DNA of 35,088 nt from contig CAMVDV010000031.1 in the NCBI GenBank assembly GCA_947166305.1, forward strand, positions 1 to 35,088, read 5' to 3'. The translations under genes and the position numbers were made by a program. Positions 26,523 through 34,080 of the stretch are shown here, piece by piece. The notes beneath the pieces were generated by a model. That model saw only the letters and a list, made by a program, of their open reading frames with translations, was not told the origin of the DNA and did no database searches. Position 1 is the first letter of the stretch, and every line of letters starts with the position of its first letter. This stretch comes from an uncultured Prevotellaceae bacterium (GTDB lineage Bacteria > Bacteroidota > Bacteroidia > Bacteroidales > Bacteroidaceae).

Positions 26523-26976
26523 AGAGCGTGCGGAGCAGGCCCTGACATCCCTCGAGTACATCGCGCCAGGTGGCTTCGAAGTTGCCCGTGTACCAAGGGT
26601 CTGCCACGTCGCCCGGCCTTGAGGTATAGTCGCGCATCATGTGGATTTTGCCTTCATCGTCGCCCTCGCAGATGTCTTCCATGTTCTTGATGTTCCACCG
26701 GTCCATGCCGATGAGCAGGTCGAAGCGTTGGTAGTCCTCGCGCGTCATCTGCCTTGCCCTCTTTCCCTGGCAGGAGATGCCGTGCTCGGCGAGTTTGTTT
26801 CGGGCAGGAGGATAGACGCTGTTGCCGATTTCCTCGGTCGATGTGGCTGCCGACTCTATGTGGAACTCTGCCTCGCGGCCTGCCTTTCGGACGAGATCCT
26901 TCATCACAAATTCTGCCATCGGACTGCGGCAGATGTTGCCGTGGCAGACGAAGAGTATGCTTTTCTTTTTCATCAT
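26521..26976 (-). CDS. Low-molecular-weight protein tyrosine phosphatase
   Basis: A 151-residue cytoplasmic phosphatase. The P-loop CHGNICRS (Cys11 nucleophile, Arg17) follows the hydrophobic strand ILFV, and the catalytic aspartate lies in VADPWYTGNF near residue 126. FDLLIGMD is a further family segment. Members remove phosphate from tyrosine, often acting on polysaccharide-export kinases; no such kinase is in this window, so the substrate is open (arginine phosphatase activity is another family option). The start codon lies 20 bp after the ComM stop, so the two are likely one operon. Two ATG codons are adjacent; I use the first. Confidence 0.92.
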   Translation of the reverse strand: MMKKKSILFVCHGNICRSPMAEFVMKDLVRKAGREAEFHIESAATSTEEIGNSVYPPARNKLAEHGISCQGKRARQMTREDYQRFDLLIGMDRWNIKNMEDICEGDDEGKIHMMRDYTSRPGDVADPWYTGNFEATWRDVLEGCQGLLRTL

Positions 26977-26996
26977 GTTGGGTCAGAGGGTTGTTT

Positions 26997-28562
26997 TTAG
27001 TTTCCTCGCTCAGCCCAGTCGCTGCGGTCGAGGCTTCGGTAGCCGATGGCTTCGGCGATGTGCTGCTTGAGGACAGGCTCGCTGCCGGCGAGGTCGGCGA
27101 TGGTGCGTGCAACCTTGAGGATGCGGCTGTAGGCACGTGCAGAGAGTTTGAGTCGTTCCATGGCCATGCGGAGCATGTCGAGCGAGTCGTTGTCCGGCTG
27201 GGCGTACTGGTGGAGCATTTTCTCCGTCATCTGTGCGTTGCAATGCACGGCGCCCAGGGTTCCCGAGGCGTGGAGTCCGGCGAAACGGGCTTCCTGTATG
27301 TTCCTGGCGCGCACCACTCTTTGGCGGATGGCGGCCGAGGGTTCGCCCGGCTGCATCTGGCTCAGTTGGGCAAAGGGCACGGGCTGTATCTCGCAATGGA
27401 TGTCGATGCGGTCGAGCAGCGGGCCGCTTATCTTGTTCAGGTACTTCATGATTTGCCCGGGCGTGCAGCAGCAGTGCTTGTCGGGATGGTTGTAGTAGCC
27501 GCAAGGGCACGGGTTCATCGAGGCGATGAACATGAAGGAGCAGGGATAGGTGATGGTGTACTTGGCTCGGGAAATGTTGATGACGCGGTCTTCGAGTGGC
27601 TGTCGGAGCACTTCGAGCACGGATCGCTGGAATTCGGGCAGCTCGTCGGCGAAGAGGACGCCGTTGTGCGCCAGGCTTATCTCGCCCGGCTGCGGGTTTG
27701 CCCCGCCTCCGACGAGTGCGACCTGCGAGATGGTGTGGTGAGGGGCACGGAATGGCCGCTGAGCGATGAGCGACACGTCGCCTTTCAGCTTGCCTGCCAC
27801 GGAGTGAATCTGTGTCGTTTCCAGGCTTTCGCGGAGGGTGAGTGGCGGAAGGATGCTTGGCAGCCGCTTGGCCAGCATGGACTTTCCACTGCCCGGCGGG
27901 CCTATCATGATGAGATTGTGCCCGCCTGCGGCTGCAATCTCGAGGGCTCGCTTCACTTGTTCCTGCCCCTTGACGTCGGCAAAGTCGAATTCAAACTCGC
28001 TCTGCCTTGCGAAGAACTCGGCACGGGTGTCGATGACGGTGGGCGCCACGAGCTCCTTCTCGTTGAGGTGTGCGATGACTTGGTTGATATGGCGTACGCC
28101 GTAGACGTTGAGGTTGTTCACTACGGCGGCTTCGCGCACGTTGGCTTCCGGCACGAAGAGGCCTTCGTAGCCCAGCTCGCGGGCCTTGATGGAGATGGGC
28201 AGGGCGCCGCGTATGGGTTGCAGCGAGCCGTCCAGGCTAAGCTCGCCCACCATCATGTAGCGGTTAAGCCTCCGTGCGTCGACGATGCCTTCGGTGGCAA
28301 GGATACCGATGGCCATGGGGAGGTCGAAGCCTGTGCCCTCCTTGCGCACGTCGGCAGGGGCCATGTTGACAGTGATGGCGCGTGCCGGGAAGGTGAAACC
28401 GCTGTTCTCTATGGCAGCCGTGATGCGTTCGTAGCTTTCCTTGACGGCGCTGTCGGGAAGGCCCACGAGCACGAACCGGATGCCGCGCGCCGCGTTCACC
28501 TCTATCGTGACGGCCGAGGCCTCGAGGCCTTGCACGCTGGCGCTGAATGTCTTTACTAACAT
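26997..28562 (-). CDS. comM: ComM/YifB-family Mg-chelatase-like AAA+ ATPase
   Basis: A 521-residue protein. The N-terminal Lon-protease-like domain (MLVKTFSASVQGLEA, GLPDSAVKES, AITVNMAPADVRKEG) precedes an Mg-chelatase-type AAA+ core with Walker A GPPGSGKS (221-228), the LLDRIDIH sensor region and a C-terminal helical domain (LSARAYSRILKVARTIADL). In Vibrio and Haemophilus ComM is a hexameric branch-migration helicase for natural transformation; in Bacteroidota the role is not settled. The start at 28562 gives the standard opening; an ATG at 28583 would add seven residues. A four-cysteine segment (PCPCGYYNHPDKHCCCTPG) is typical of the family. A TAACTTTG box lies 38 bp upstream. Confidence 0.93.
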   Translation of the reverse strand: MLVKTFSASVQGLEASAVTIEVNAARGIRFVLVGLPDSAVKESYERITAAIENSGFTFPARAITVNMAPADVRKEGTGFDLPMAIGILATEGIVDARRLNRYMMVGELSLDGSLQPIRGALPISIKARELGYEGLFVPEANVREAAVVNNLNVYGVRHINQVIAHLNEKELVAPTVIDTRAEFFARQSEFEFDFADVKGQEQVKRALEIAAAGGHNLIMIGPPGSGKSMLAKRLPSILPPLTLRESLETTQIHSVAGKLKGDVSLIAQRPFRAPHHTISQVALVGGGANPQPGEISLAHNGVLFADELPEFQRSVLEVLRQPLEDRVINISRAKYTITYPCSFMFIASMNPCPCGYYNHPDKHCCCTPGQIMKYLNKISGPLLDRIDIHCEIQPVPFAQLSQMQPGEPSAAIRQRVVRARNIQEARFAGLHASGTLGAVHCNAQMTEKMLHQYAQPDNDSLDMLRMAMERLKLSARAYSRILKVARTIADLAGSEPVLKQHIAEAIGYRSLDRSDWAERGN

Positions 28563-28599
28563 ATCATAGGTTGTTTCTCGCAATGCGACATAGTGAACA

Positions 28600-28607
28600 C
28601 AAAGTTA
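28600..28607 (-). promoter_or_regulatory. -7 box of the ComM operon
   Basis: TAACTTTG on the minus strand, preceded by CCG; the same CCGTAACTTTGT string precedes ribF at 33534. No -33 box seen. Confidence 0.5.
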
Positions 28608-28666
28608 CGGAATTTTTCCCGAACCGTCGGCATCCGGCGCGTTATTTTTGCGGCAGGGAAGGCATT

Positions 28667-28711
28667 TTGGCTCCAGAGGACTGTCCTTCGGAGCCAACCA
28701 CGGCCGTGGTT
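28667..28711. other. Two adjoining palindromes between comM and the PI-PLC gene
   Basis: TTGGCTCC and GGAGCCAA flank an inner GGAC-T-GTCC (28667-28697). This is immediately followed by the perfect 16-bp palindrome AACCACGGCCGTGGTT (28696-28711). They could be operators in a divergent region; no binding protein can be named. The rest of 28608-28763 holds no gene I can support. Confidence 0.5.
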
Positions 28712-28763
28712 CAGACAAGTGACCGCACTGGTCGCGTCGGAGAAGCCTGCAGGACGGGCGCAA

Positions 28764-28851
28764 AAACCCTATAGGATTATCCCCGAAACCCTGTTGCCTT
28801 GTAGCCTAAACCCTGTTGCCTTGTCGCCCAAACCCTGCACGGTTCCTGCGG
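28764..28851 (-). repeat. 22-bp tandem array, family B, inverted (4 units)
   Basis: Four exact 22-bp units (28764, 28786, 28808, 28830), each starting AAACCCT; the minus strand reads AACAGGGTTT, matching the CAGGGTT core of 13077 and 20761. The only array lying between two divergent genes besides 33734. Confidence 0.88.
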
Positions 28852-28957
28852 CAATCCTGCCGACTGCGCTCCCCACAGACACGCCCCTCGTGCACCCGGA
28901 AAGCACTTTTTCTGCAAAATGTTTGCTCCGAGATGCGCGTATGTCGCAGGAAATGTG

Positions 28958-28965
28958 TATCTTTG
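28958..28965 (+). promoter_or_regulatory. -7 box of the PI-PLC gene
   Basis: TATCTTTG, ~44 bp before the ATG at 29009, as upstream of the 1655 gene. No -33 TTTG at the proper distance. Confidence 0.5.
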
Positions 28966-29008
28966 CGCAGACAATCATCATGCTCATAGCAAACCAATCC
29001 GCCGAACA

Positions 29009-31231
29009 ATGAACATCCGTACGCTCACCTCGCTCGCCCTTGCGCTCACAGCCTGCACCGTTCTCCGCGCTGAGAACTGGATGCACCGCCTCCCCGACGA
29101 TGCCTATGTGGCCACACTCTCCATCCCCGGCAGTCACGACACGGGCACCGGCAACGGATTCCCCGGCATCACCACATCCATCTACGGGCCTTTTGGCGAC
29201 CGATTCGCACGCACTCAGGACCGCAACCTCGAGCAGCAGTGGGATGCAGGCATCAGGGCTTTCGACCTAAGACCCTGCGTCAAGGACGACTACATCAATG
29301 TCAACCACGGCATCATGCCCACCAATCTGCGCTTCGACACAGCCCTCTACTTCCTCCGCGACAAGCTCCGAGAGAACCCGTCCGAGTTCGTCATCATCCA
29401 TCTCCTGCACGCTTCCGACGGGGACGACAATGCTGCCGACTACCCGGAACGCCTCCTTTCGCTCCTCCGCCGCGACGACATCAAGGACTTCCTCGCAGAC
29501 TTCTCCTCCACACTCACCGTCGGAGAGATGCGAGGGAAAATCCTCATCCTCAGCCGAAACGAGTATGCCGACAAGCCAGTGGGCGGGTTTTTCCGCAACT
29601 GGACAGGCCAAATCGACTGGAACGCACAGACGGCCGGGCAGATAACCGGCGCGTCGGGCACCACCGCAAAACTCTATATGCAGGACTTCGCCGAGACATA
29701 TCGAGAGGGAGACCTCGACAAGAAAGTCGCCGCCGTGCGCCAGATGCTCGACTTCAGCACACGCCACGTCACACGCATCCCTGCCAAGATTGTCTGGATC
29801 TACAACTTCGCATCCGCATACTCCAAGACCTCACGGCTCAACATCCCCTTCATCATCGACCAAGAAGTGTCCACCAGCGACGGCTACCGCGATAATGCCG
29901 CACACACAAACGCCGCCATCATCGACTACCTGGCTGACCCTTCCAACACACCAGGCCCTACAGGAATCATCCTGGCCGACTACGTTGGCGTGGACCAAAG
30001 CAACGGTTACAACACACGAGGCCAAGAACTCATCGACGCACTCATCGCCAATAACTTCCGATACCTCCGCGACATGACGCAAGTCAAGCAGGGCGACGCC
30101 ACCAAGGCCAAGCCCATCGACATGACAGCCCGCATCAAAAACCCACGATTCAACAGCAATATGCTGCAAGGCTGGGAGGGTGACGCCTTCGGAGCAGTCA
30201 ATCCCAACGAGAACGCCGAACACTTCGACCGCACATTCGACACACATCAGACCATCACCGACCTCCCCAACGGCGTCTATGCCATAGGCCTCAAGGCATT
30301 CTTCCGTGCCGGACAAGCCGACGAAGCCAACACTCACTACCGCCGGCGCGACCACTTCCTCCGCCTGGCAAGGCTCTACGGCGTCACAGGCCGCGACACT
30401 CTCTCACAACCCCTCGCCTCGCCATTCTCAAAGTCCGTCATCAGAGCAAAAGGCGTAGGCCGTGAGATAGGAATCAAGAACGGCAACACCACATACTACA
30501 TTCCCGACGACATGCAAGCCGCTGAGTATTACATGCACACCGTCAAGGCATACGACAACAAGCTCTTCGTCAGCGTCTACAACCATCAGCTCACCCTCGG
30601 CGTCAGGAAGCCCGTGATGGCAGGAACCCAAGACTGGTGCGTCTTCGACGACTTCACTCTCACCTACTACGGCACGGAGGCCGAGGTCTATCCCTACTGG
30701 ATTAGCGAAATGAGGCGCGGCCGTTTGTCCTACACAAGCGTGACCGTCACCAAATCCTACCTTGATACTTATAATGAAGCCTACAGCGTTGAGCCGTCAA
30801 ACCGCGTCCAGGCCATGATAGCCATGCGCGCCATCGAGACAGCATCCGAAGCCATCGCCATCAACGCTGAGCTTTGGGCGGAATACAAAAGCGTCGCGAA
30901 GGAAGCCGAGGAGAAGCTTTCCAGCAATCTCTACACGGCCGAGGCAAAGGAATTTCTCGCCAATTACTATCACAACGTCTACGAAAAGCGCCTCTCCGAA
31001 CTTGCCCTCACCAACGAACAGCTCGTCGATGCCATCGAAGAGCTGCGCGATTACATCAATCTCCTCAGCACCGGCGAGTGGACAGGCATTGCCTTGTCGC
31101 CATCAGAGGCAAGGCCTGAAGGCGGAATGCTCTTCACCATCGACGGCAAACCCGTTGGCTCCGCACCACAACGGCACGGCCTCTACATCATGAAAACTCC
31201 CGATGGAATGGCACGAAAAGTGCTCCGATGA
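29009..31231 (+). CDS. Exported phosphatidylinositol-specific phospholipase C-like protein
   Basis: A 740-residue protein. Residues ~25-350 form a bacterial PI-PLC X-type barrel: IPGSHDTGT with His43, IRAFDLRP with Asp86 and Arg88, and NVNHG with His100. These match the two-histidine, arginine-assisted and metal-independent site of bacterial PI-PLCs, which cleave phosphatidylinositol or GPI-type lipids. The N-terminal signal has LTAC at residues 13-16, a possible lipobox, but cleavage at VLRA by signal peptidase I is also possible. The C-terminal ~380 residues are longer than in classical PI-PLC. They hold a part beginning NPRFNSNMLQGWEGDAFG, resembling carbohydrate-binding modules, then a helical part, and a tail FTIDGKPVG...HGLYIMK of the Bacteroidales export type. 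The in-frame ATG at 28919 precedes the promoter box, so 29009 is chosen. Confidence 0.85.
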   Translation: MNIRTLTSLALALTACTVLRAENWMHRLPDDAYVATLSIPGSHDTGTGNGFPGITTSIYGPFGDRFARTQDRNLEQQWDAGIRAFDLRPCVKDDYINVNHGIMPTNLRFDTALYFLRDKLRENPSEFVIIHLLHASDGDDNAADYPERLLSLLRRDDIKDFLADFSSTLTVGEMRGKILILSRNEYADKPVGGFFRNWTGQIDWNAQTAGQITGASGTTAKLYMQDFAETYREGDLDKKVAAVRQMLDFSTRHVTRIPAKIVWIYNFASAYSKTSRLNIPFIIDQEVSTSDGYRDNAAHTNAAIIDYLADPSNTPGPTGIILADYVGVDQSNGYNTRGQELIDALIANNFRYLRDMTQVKQGDATKAKPIDMTARIKNPRFNSNMLQGWEGDAFGAVNPNENAEHFDRTFDTHQTITDLPNGVYAIGLKAFFRAGQADEANTHYRRRDHFLRLARLYGVTGRDTLSQPLASPFSKSVIRAKGVGREIGIKNGNTTYYIPDDMQAAEYYMHTVKAYDNKLFVSVYNHQLTLGVRKPVMAGTQDWCVFDDFTLTYYGTEAEVYPYWISEMRRGRLSYTSVTVTKSYLDTYNEAYSVEPSNRVQAMIAMRAIETASEAIAINAELWAEYKSVAKEAEEKLSSNLYTAEAKEFLANYYHNVYEKRLSELALTNEQLVDAIEELRDYINLLSTGEWTGIALSPSEARPEGGMLFTIDGKPVGSAPQRHGLYIMKTPDGMARKVLR

Positions 31232-31254
31232 GCAAAACTTCCTTGCCTAAATCC

Positions 31255-31363
31255 GAAAAGGATTTTGCCTTAAAACAGAAGTATGTTTTCTGAAGACAAG
31301 AAGTCTGTTTCTTGAAGACAAGAAGAGCCTTGCATAAAGATAGAAGTATGTTTTCTGAAGACA
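31255..31363 (+). repeat. 22-bp tandem array, family D (5 units, one 21 bp)
   Basis: Units start at 31255, 31277, 31299, 31321 and 31342. The clearest share AGAAGT...TGAAGACA; the unit starting 31277 is repeated exactly at 31342. The sequence is A/G-rich and unrelated to families A-C, but the period is the same. It starts 24 bp after the PI-PLC stop. Confidence 0.8.
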
Positions 31364-31365
31364 AG

Positions 31366-31402
31366 AAGGGCTTTGCCTGCCATCGCTGGGGGCGAGGCCT
31401 TT
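31366..31402 (+). terminator. Probable terminator after the PI-PLC gene
   Basis: AAGGGCTTTGCC can pair with GGCGAGGCCTTT (three G-U pairs), followed by CTTATTT. It could also serve the converging methyltransferase gene. Confidence 0.5.
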
Positions 31403-31403
31403 C

Positions 31404-32573
31404 TTATTTATGGGCTGGCTTGCAGCGCAGAAGGACGTGCTGTCCGTCGGCTAAGGTCGTGGCAAAAAGGTAGATGTCGCCGCCCTCGCGCAGCTTGAGG
31501 CGTTTCCTTAGCTCGGCAACGCTGGACGGAAAGTTCCGAACGGTGAGGTTGCATCGGTCCAACTCTGCTTGCAGTCGCCTGACATCCTGCTTCGAGAAGC
31601 TGTAAACGTCCTGCACCGTGAAGGCACGACCCGGAAAATTCTCGATGAAATGGCGCGAAATGAACAGATGACTGAAGCGTTGCAGCTTCTCGACGGGAAA
31701 GGCCTTGCACAGCGCATCCTGCACGCCGGCCTTCAGAATGGAAGCGTTCGGCTCATACAAGTATTGGCCTAAACGGTCGGCAATGCGTGGCTCGGCATCC
31801 ACATCCCTGGTGATAAAGACCTGAGTCTGCGCAGCGATGTTGACACAATGGTACGTCACGGCCTCCGTCGGGGCGTGGAGAACGAGCAGAACCTCCTTGC
31901 ATTCGCCATCGACACTCACGGTGTGGACCTCGGAAGTGCAGGGGATTCGGCGCAAAGTGTCTTGAATGTCGATCATCGGCGAGAGCTTCACCACGACGAA
32001 GGGTGCGTGGCTGAGCAACAGACCCTGCAAGGCTTCCACGTCGGGCTGGCAGTCGCAGAGCGCCACAACCTTCCTTCCGAGGGCATCCCTCCTGCTGGGA
32101 TCGAGGTAGATGAGGCTAAAATTGCCCATTCCATCGAGAGTTTTTTCACACGGAAGGTTGTGGATGGTGGCGTTTCGGAGACCGAGGATGGGGAAATTGT
32201 GGCGTGCGATGTCGCAAAGAAGGGGGTTGCTTTCCACATAAACAGCCTTTTGGAAGAGGACGGAAAGGAAGGCGAAGTCGATGCCAAAGCCGCCCGTCAG
32301 GTCAATCATGCTCTGCCTTTCTGCCGGCAAGAGCCTTTCTGCCAGCCTTTGCTTGTAGCGGGCTGTAGGCTCACTGCTGCACTGTTCCATGGAGAGCCTT
32401 GGGGGGTAGATGATGTCCCTCCCTGCCCATGTGGGCAACTTCTTCAGCGCAGCCTGACGACCGGAAATCTGTTGCAGGCAGAAGTGCAGGTCGATGCCAT
32501 CGGGAGCCTTGGCGAGCGCGAGCCGCCGGACGTCGGCTTCCTGGTGAAGTGCTATGAACTCCTCGTTGGTCAT
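31404..32573 (-). CDS. THUMP-like class I SAM-dependent methyltransferase
   Basis: A 389-residue protein of a Bacteroidota family with a Rossmann methyltransferase core and a THUMP-like C-terminal part. Motif I is DLTGGFGIDF (91-100), the acidic ribose-binding end is VYVESNP (111-117), and the NPPY-equivalent segment is YLDPSRRD (156-163). FVVVKLSPMIDI follows. The helical N-terminus (EADVRRLAL, ISGRQAALKKLPTW) is characteristic of the family. RNA modification is likely from the domain pairing, but the target base is unknown. The start codon overlaps the ribF stop by 4 bp (ATGA), so the two are translationally coupled. Confidence 0.85.
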   Translation of the reverse strand: MTNEEFIALHQEADVRRLALAKAPDGIDLHFCLQQISGRQAALKKLPTWAGRDIIYPPRLSMEQCSSEPTARYKQRLAERLLPAERQSMIDLTGGFGIDFAFLSVLFQKAVYVESNPLLCDIARHNFPILGLRNATIHNLPCEKTLDGMGNFSLIYLDPSRRDALGRKVVALCDCQPDVEALQGLLLSHAPFVVVKLSPMIDIQDTLRRIPCTSEVHTVSVDGECKEVLLVLHAPTEAVTYHCVNIAAQTQVFITRDVDAEPRIADRLGQYLYEPNASILKAGVQDALCKAFPVEKLQRFSHLFISRHFIENFPGRAFTVQDVYSFSKQDVRRLQAELDRCNLTVRNFPSSVAELRKRLKLREGGDIYLFATTLADGQHVLLRCKPAHK

Positions 32574-33463
32574 GCAGGGTGTTCGGTCATTAGCCTTGCG
32601 GCGAGGGCGTCCTTTTGGAGTTGACGTTGCAGTTCAAGGAGGGAGGGAAAGTGCTGTTCGTCCCTAATTTTCCCGATGAAATGGGCAGAAATTGTAGAAT
32701 TGTAGAGGCAGCCTTCGAAGTCGAGGATGTGGACTTCGATGCTGATTTCGCCATTGTTTTCAATGGTAGGGCGTCGGCCGATGCTGAGCATCCCGCTGCG
32801 TTTTGAGCCATCCGGCAGGCTTACCTCCACGGCATAGGCTCCGCTTGCAGGAATCAGCTTGTGGGGTGGGGCAGAGATGTTGGCCGTGGGGAAACCTATC
32901 TGCCGTCCTATTTGCTTGCCGCGGACCACCGTTCCCGTCAGGAAGTAGGGATATCCGAGCATCGCATTAGCCTTTTCTATCTCGCCCGACGCGAGTAAAG
33001 TCCTGATTCTGCTGCTGCTTATCTTCTCACCCTCAAGGGGTTCGGCTCGGCAAACCGTGATGCCCAGCTCCTTTCCCCAGGCGATGTAGTCGTCCATCGT
33101 TCCCCCTCCGTGGCCGAACCGATGGTTGTATCCCATGAGCAGGAAGCGCGTGTGGAGCCTCTGGCAGAGGACTGTCTGCATGAACTCCCTGGCCGTCAGC
33201 CGGCTCAGCTCTTGGGTGAATGGCAGCACGGTGACGGTTCCGGCGAAAGTCTGCGCGAGGAGCGCGAGCTTTTCCTGCTGCGTGGTGAGGAGAGATGGCG
33301 GCCGGTCGGTGCCGAGGACCGCTTTCGGGTGACGGTCGAAGGTGACGGCTGCCGGCTCCAGGCCTTTTTCTGCCGCCAGCACCTCGAGCTGATGCAGCAG
33401 GAAGGCGTGCCCTAAATGCACTCCGTCGAAGAAACCTATGGTGACAGCCAAGCCTTTGTTCAT
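32570..33463 (-). CDS. ribF: Bifunctional riboflavin kinase / FAD synthetase
   Basis: A 297-residue enzyme that phosphorylates riboflavin to FMN and adenylates FMN to FAD. The N-terminal nucleotidyltransferase half has GFFDGVHLGH (10-19), TFDRHPKAVL, the NHRFG site (113-117) and SSSRIR (149-154). The C-terminal kinase half has GTVVRGKQIGRQIGFPTANI with GFPTANI at 190-196 and the HILDF segment. The phenylalanine pair GFFDG replaces the usual GxFDG with no loss expected. It leads an operon with the methyltransferase. TAACTTTG (33534-33541, minus) is the likely -7 box, giving a ~64-nt leader; no FMN riboswitch pattern was recognised there. Confidence 0.94.
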   Translation of the reverse strand: MNKGLAVTIGFFDGVHLGHAFLLHQLEVLAAEKGLEPAAVTFDRHPKAVLGTDRPPSLLTTQQEKLALLAQTFAGTVTVLPFTQELSRLTAREFMQTVLCQRLHTRFLLMGYNHRFGHGGGTMDDYIAWGKELGITVCRAEPLEGEKISSSRIRTLLASGEIEKANAMLGYPYFLTGTVVRGKQIGRQIGFPTANISAPPHKLIPASGAYAVEVSLPDGSKRSGMLSIGRRPTIENNGEISIEVHILDFEGCLYNSTISAHFIGKIRDEQHFPSLLELQRQLQKDALAARLMTEHPA

Positions 33464-33533
33464 AGAGAAACGTTGTTTCGTGCGCCGTCCGCCGCCGTGC
33501 GTTCCGTGGAGCGGGCTGTTGCGCTGACGGCGA

Positions 33534-33541
33534 CAAAGTTA
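33534..33541 (-). promoter_or_regulatory. -7 box of ribF
   Basis: TAACTTTG on the minus strand inside CCGTAACTTTGTCG, the same context as the ComM box. No -33 TTTG seen. The stretch 33542-33733 beyond it shows only a small palindrome (GCAAAA/TTTTGC near 33575) and no gene. Confidence 0.5.
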
Positions 33542-33733
33542 CGGCTTTTTTCCGAGACTTCCGTCGCCCGACCGCAAAAGTTTTTGCCATAAGTGCCATT
33601 CTGACGGGGACTGACGGCTCAGGGCAGACGAAATGCGGCAGAAAAGCGCATCCCGAGCGGCCGTCCGGCACAGGGTGAGCCTCAGGGAGGCCCTCCGTCT
33701 TTCCCGACGCCGCACGGGGCGTCCGTTGCAGGG

Positions 33734-33799
33734 TCATGACCATGCAATTGCAACATCATGACCCTGCAATTGCAGCATCATGACCATGCAATGAGAACC
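33734..33799 (+). repeat. 22-bp tandem array, family C (3 units)
   Basis: Three exact 22-bp units (33734, 33756, 33778), each starting TCATGACC and containing GCAAT, with GCAATTGC (a perfect palindrome) in the first two. Sequence unrelated to families A, B and D. Confidence 0.88.
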
Positions 33800-33888
33800 C
33801 TGTGCCCTTCCGGGAACCAGGGAGAGCGAAAGTGTGCGTCGAGGCACATTTTCTTGGCTTTCGGCTTGCACATGAACGGGGAAAACGC

Positions 33889-33896
33889 TATTTTTG
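33889..33896 (+). promoter_or_regulatory. -7 box of the nitrilase gene
   Basis: TATTTTTG with CTTG 20 bp upstream as a weak -33 box. The following bases TTTGCAGGATAAATATG resemble those after the 1610 box. The leader would run through the palindromic element at 33967-34060. Confidence 0.5.
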
Positions 33897-33966
33897 CAGG
33901 ATAAATATGGAATTTTGGGTTTCTGCTAAAAGAATGCTGTTCATCAGATGAAAGGCGAACTCGAAA

Positions 33967-34060
33967 GTAGGGACACGCCGTGGCGCGTCCGCCTTCGCAG
34001 CGAATGTGCCACAGAAGAGAATGTGCCGGAGATGGCGGACGCGCCACGGTGCGTCCCTAC
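33967..34060. repeat. 94-bp palindromic-end element, copy II
   Basis: The left end (33967-33993, starting GTAGGGACACGCC) and right end (34034-34060, ending GTGCGTCCCTAC) are inverted copies that differ at two positions. They match the ends of the 203-bp element at 13176, and both share GATGGCGGACGCGCC before the right end. It ends 20 bp before the nitrilase start codon, so it lies in the predicted leader and would fold into a very stable hairpin in the mRNA. Confidence 0.8.
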
Positions 34061-34080
34061 TTCAATTAGATATAAAGCCG

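Noticed and set aside
28593..28918. Plus-strand open frames between comM and the PI-PLC gene
   Set aside because: They run across the palindromes, the array and the promoter region; composition is unlike the neighbouring genes.
33907..33951. 14-codon frame starting at the ATG after the nitrilase -7 box
   Set aside because: No evidence of function; it may be a leader peptide but there is no attenuator-like sequence.
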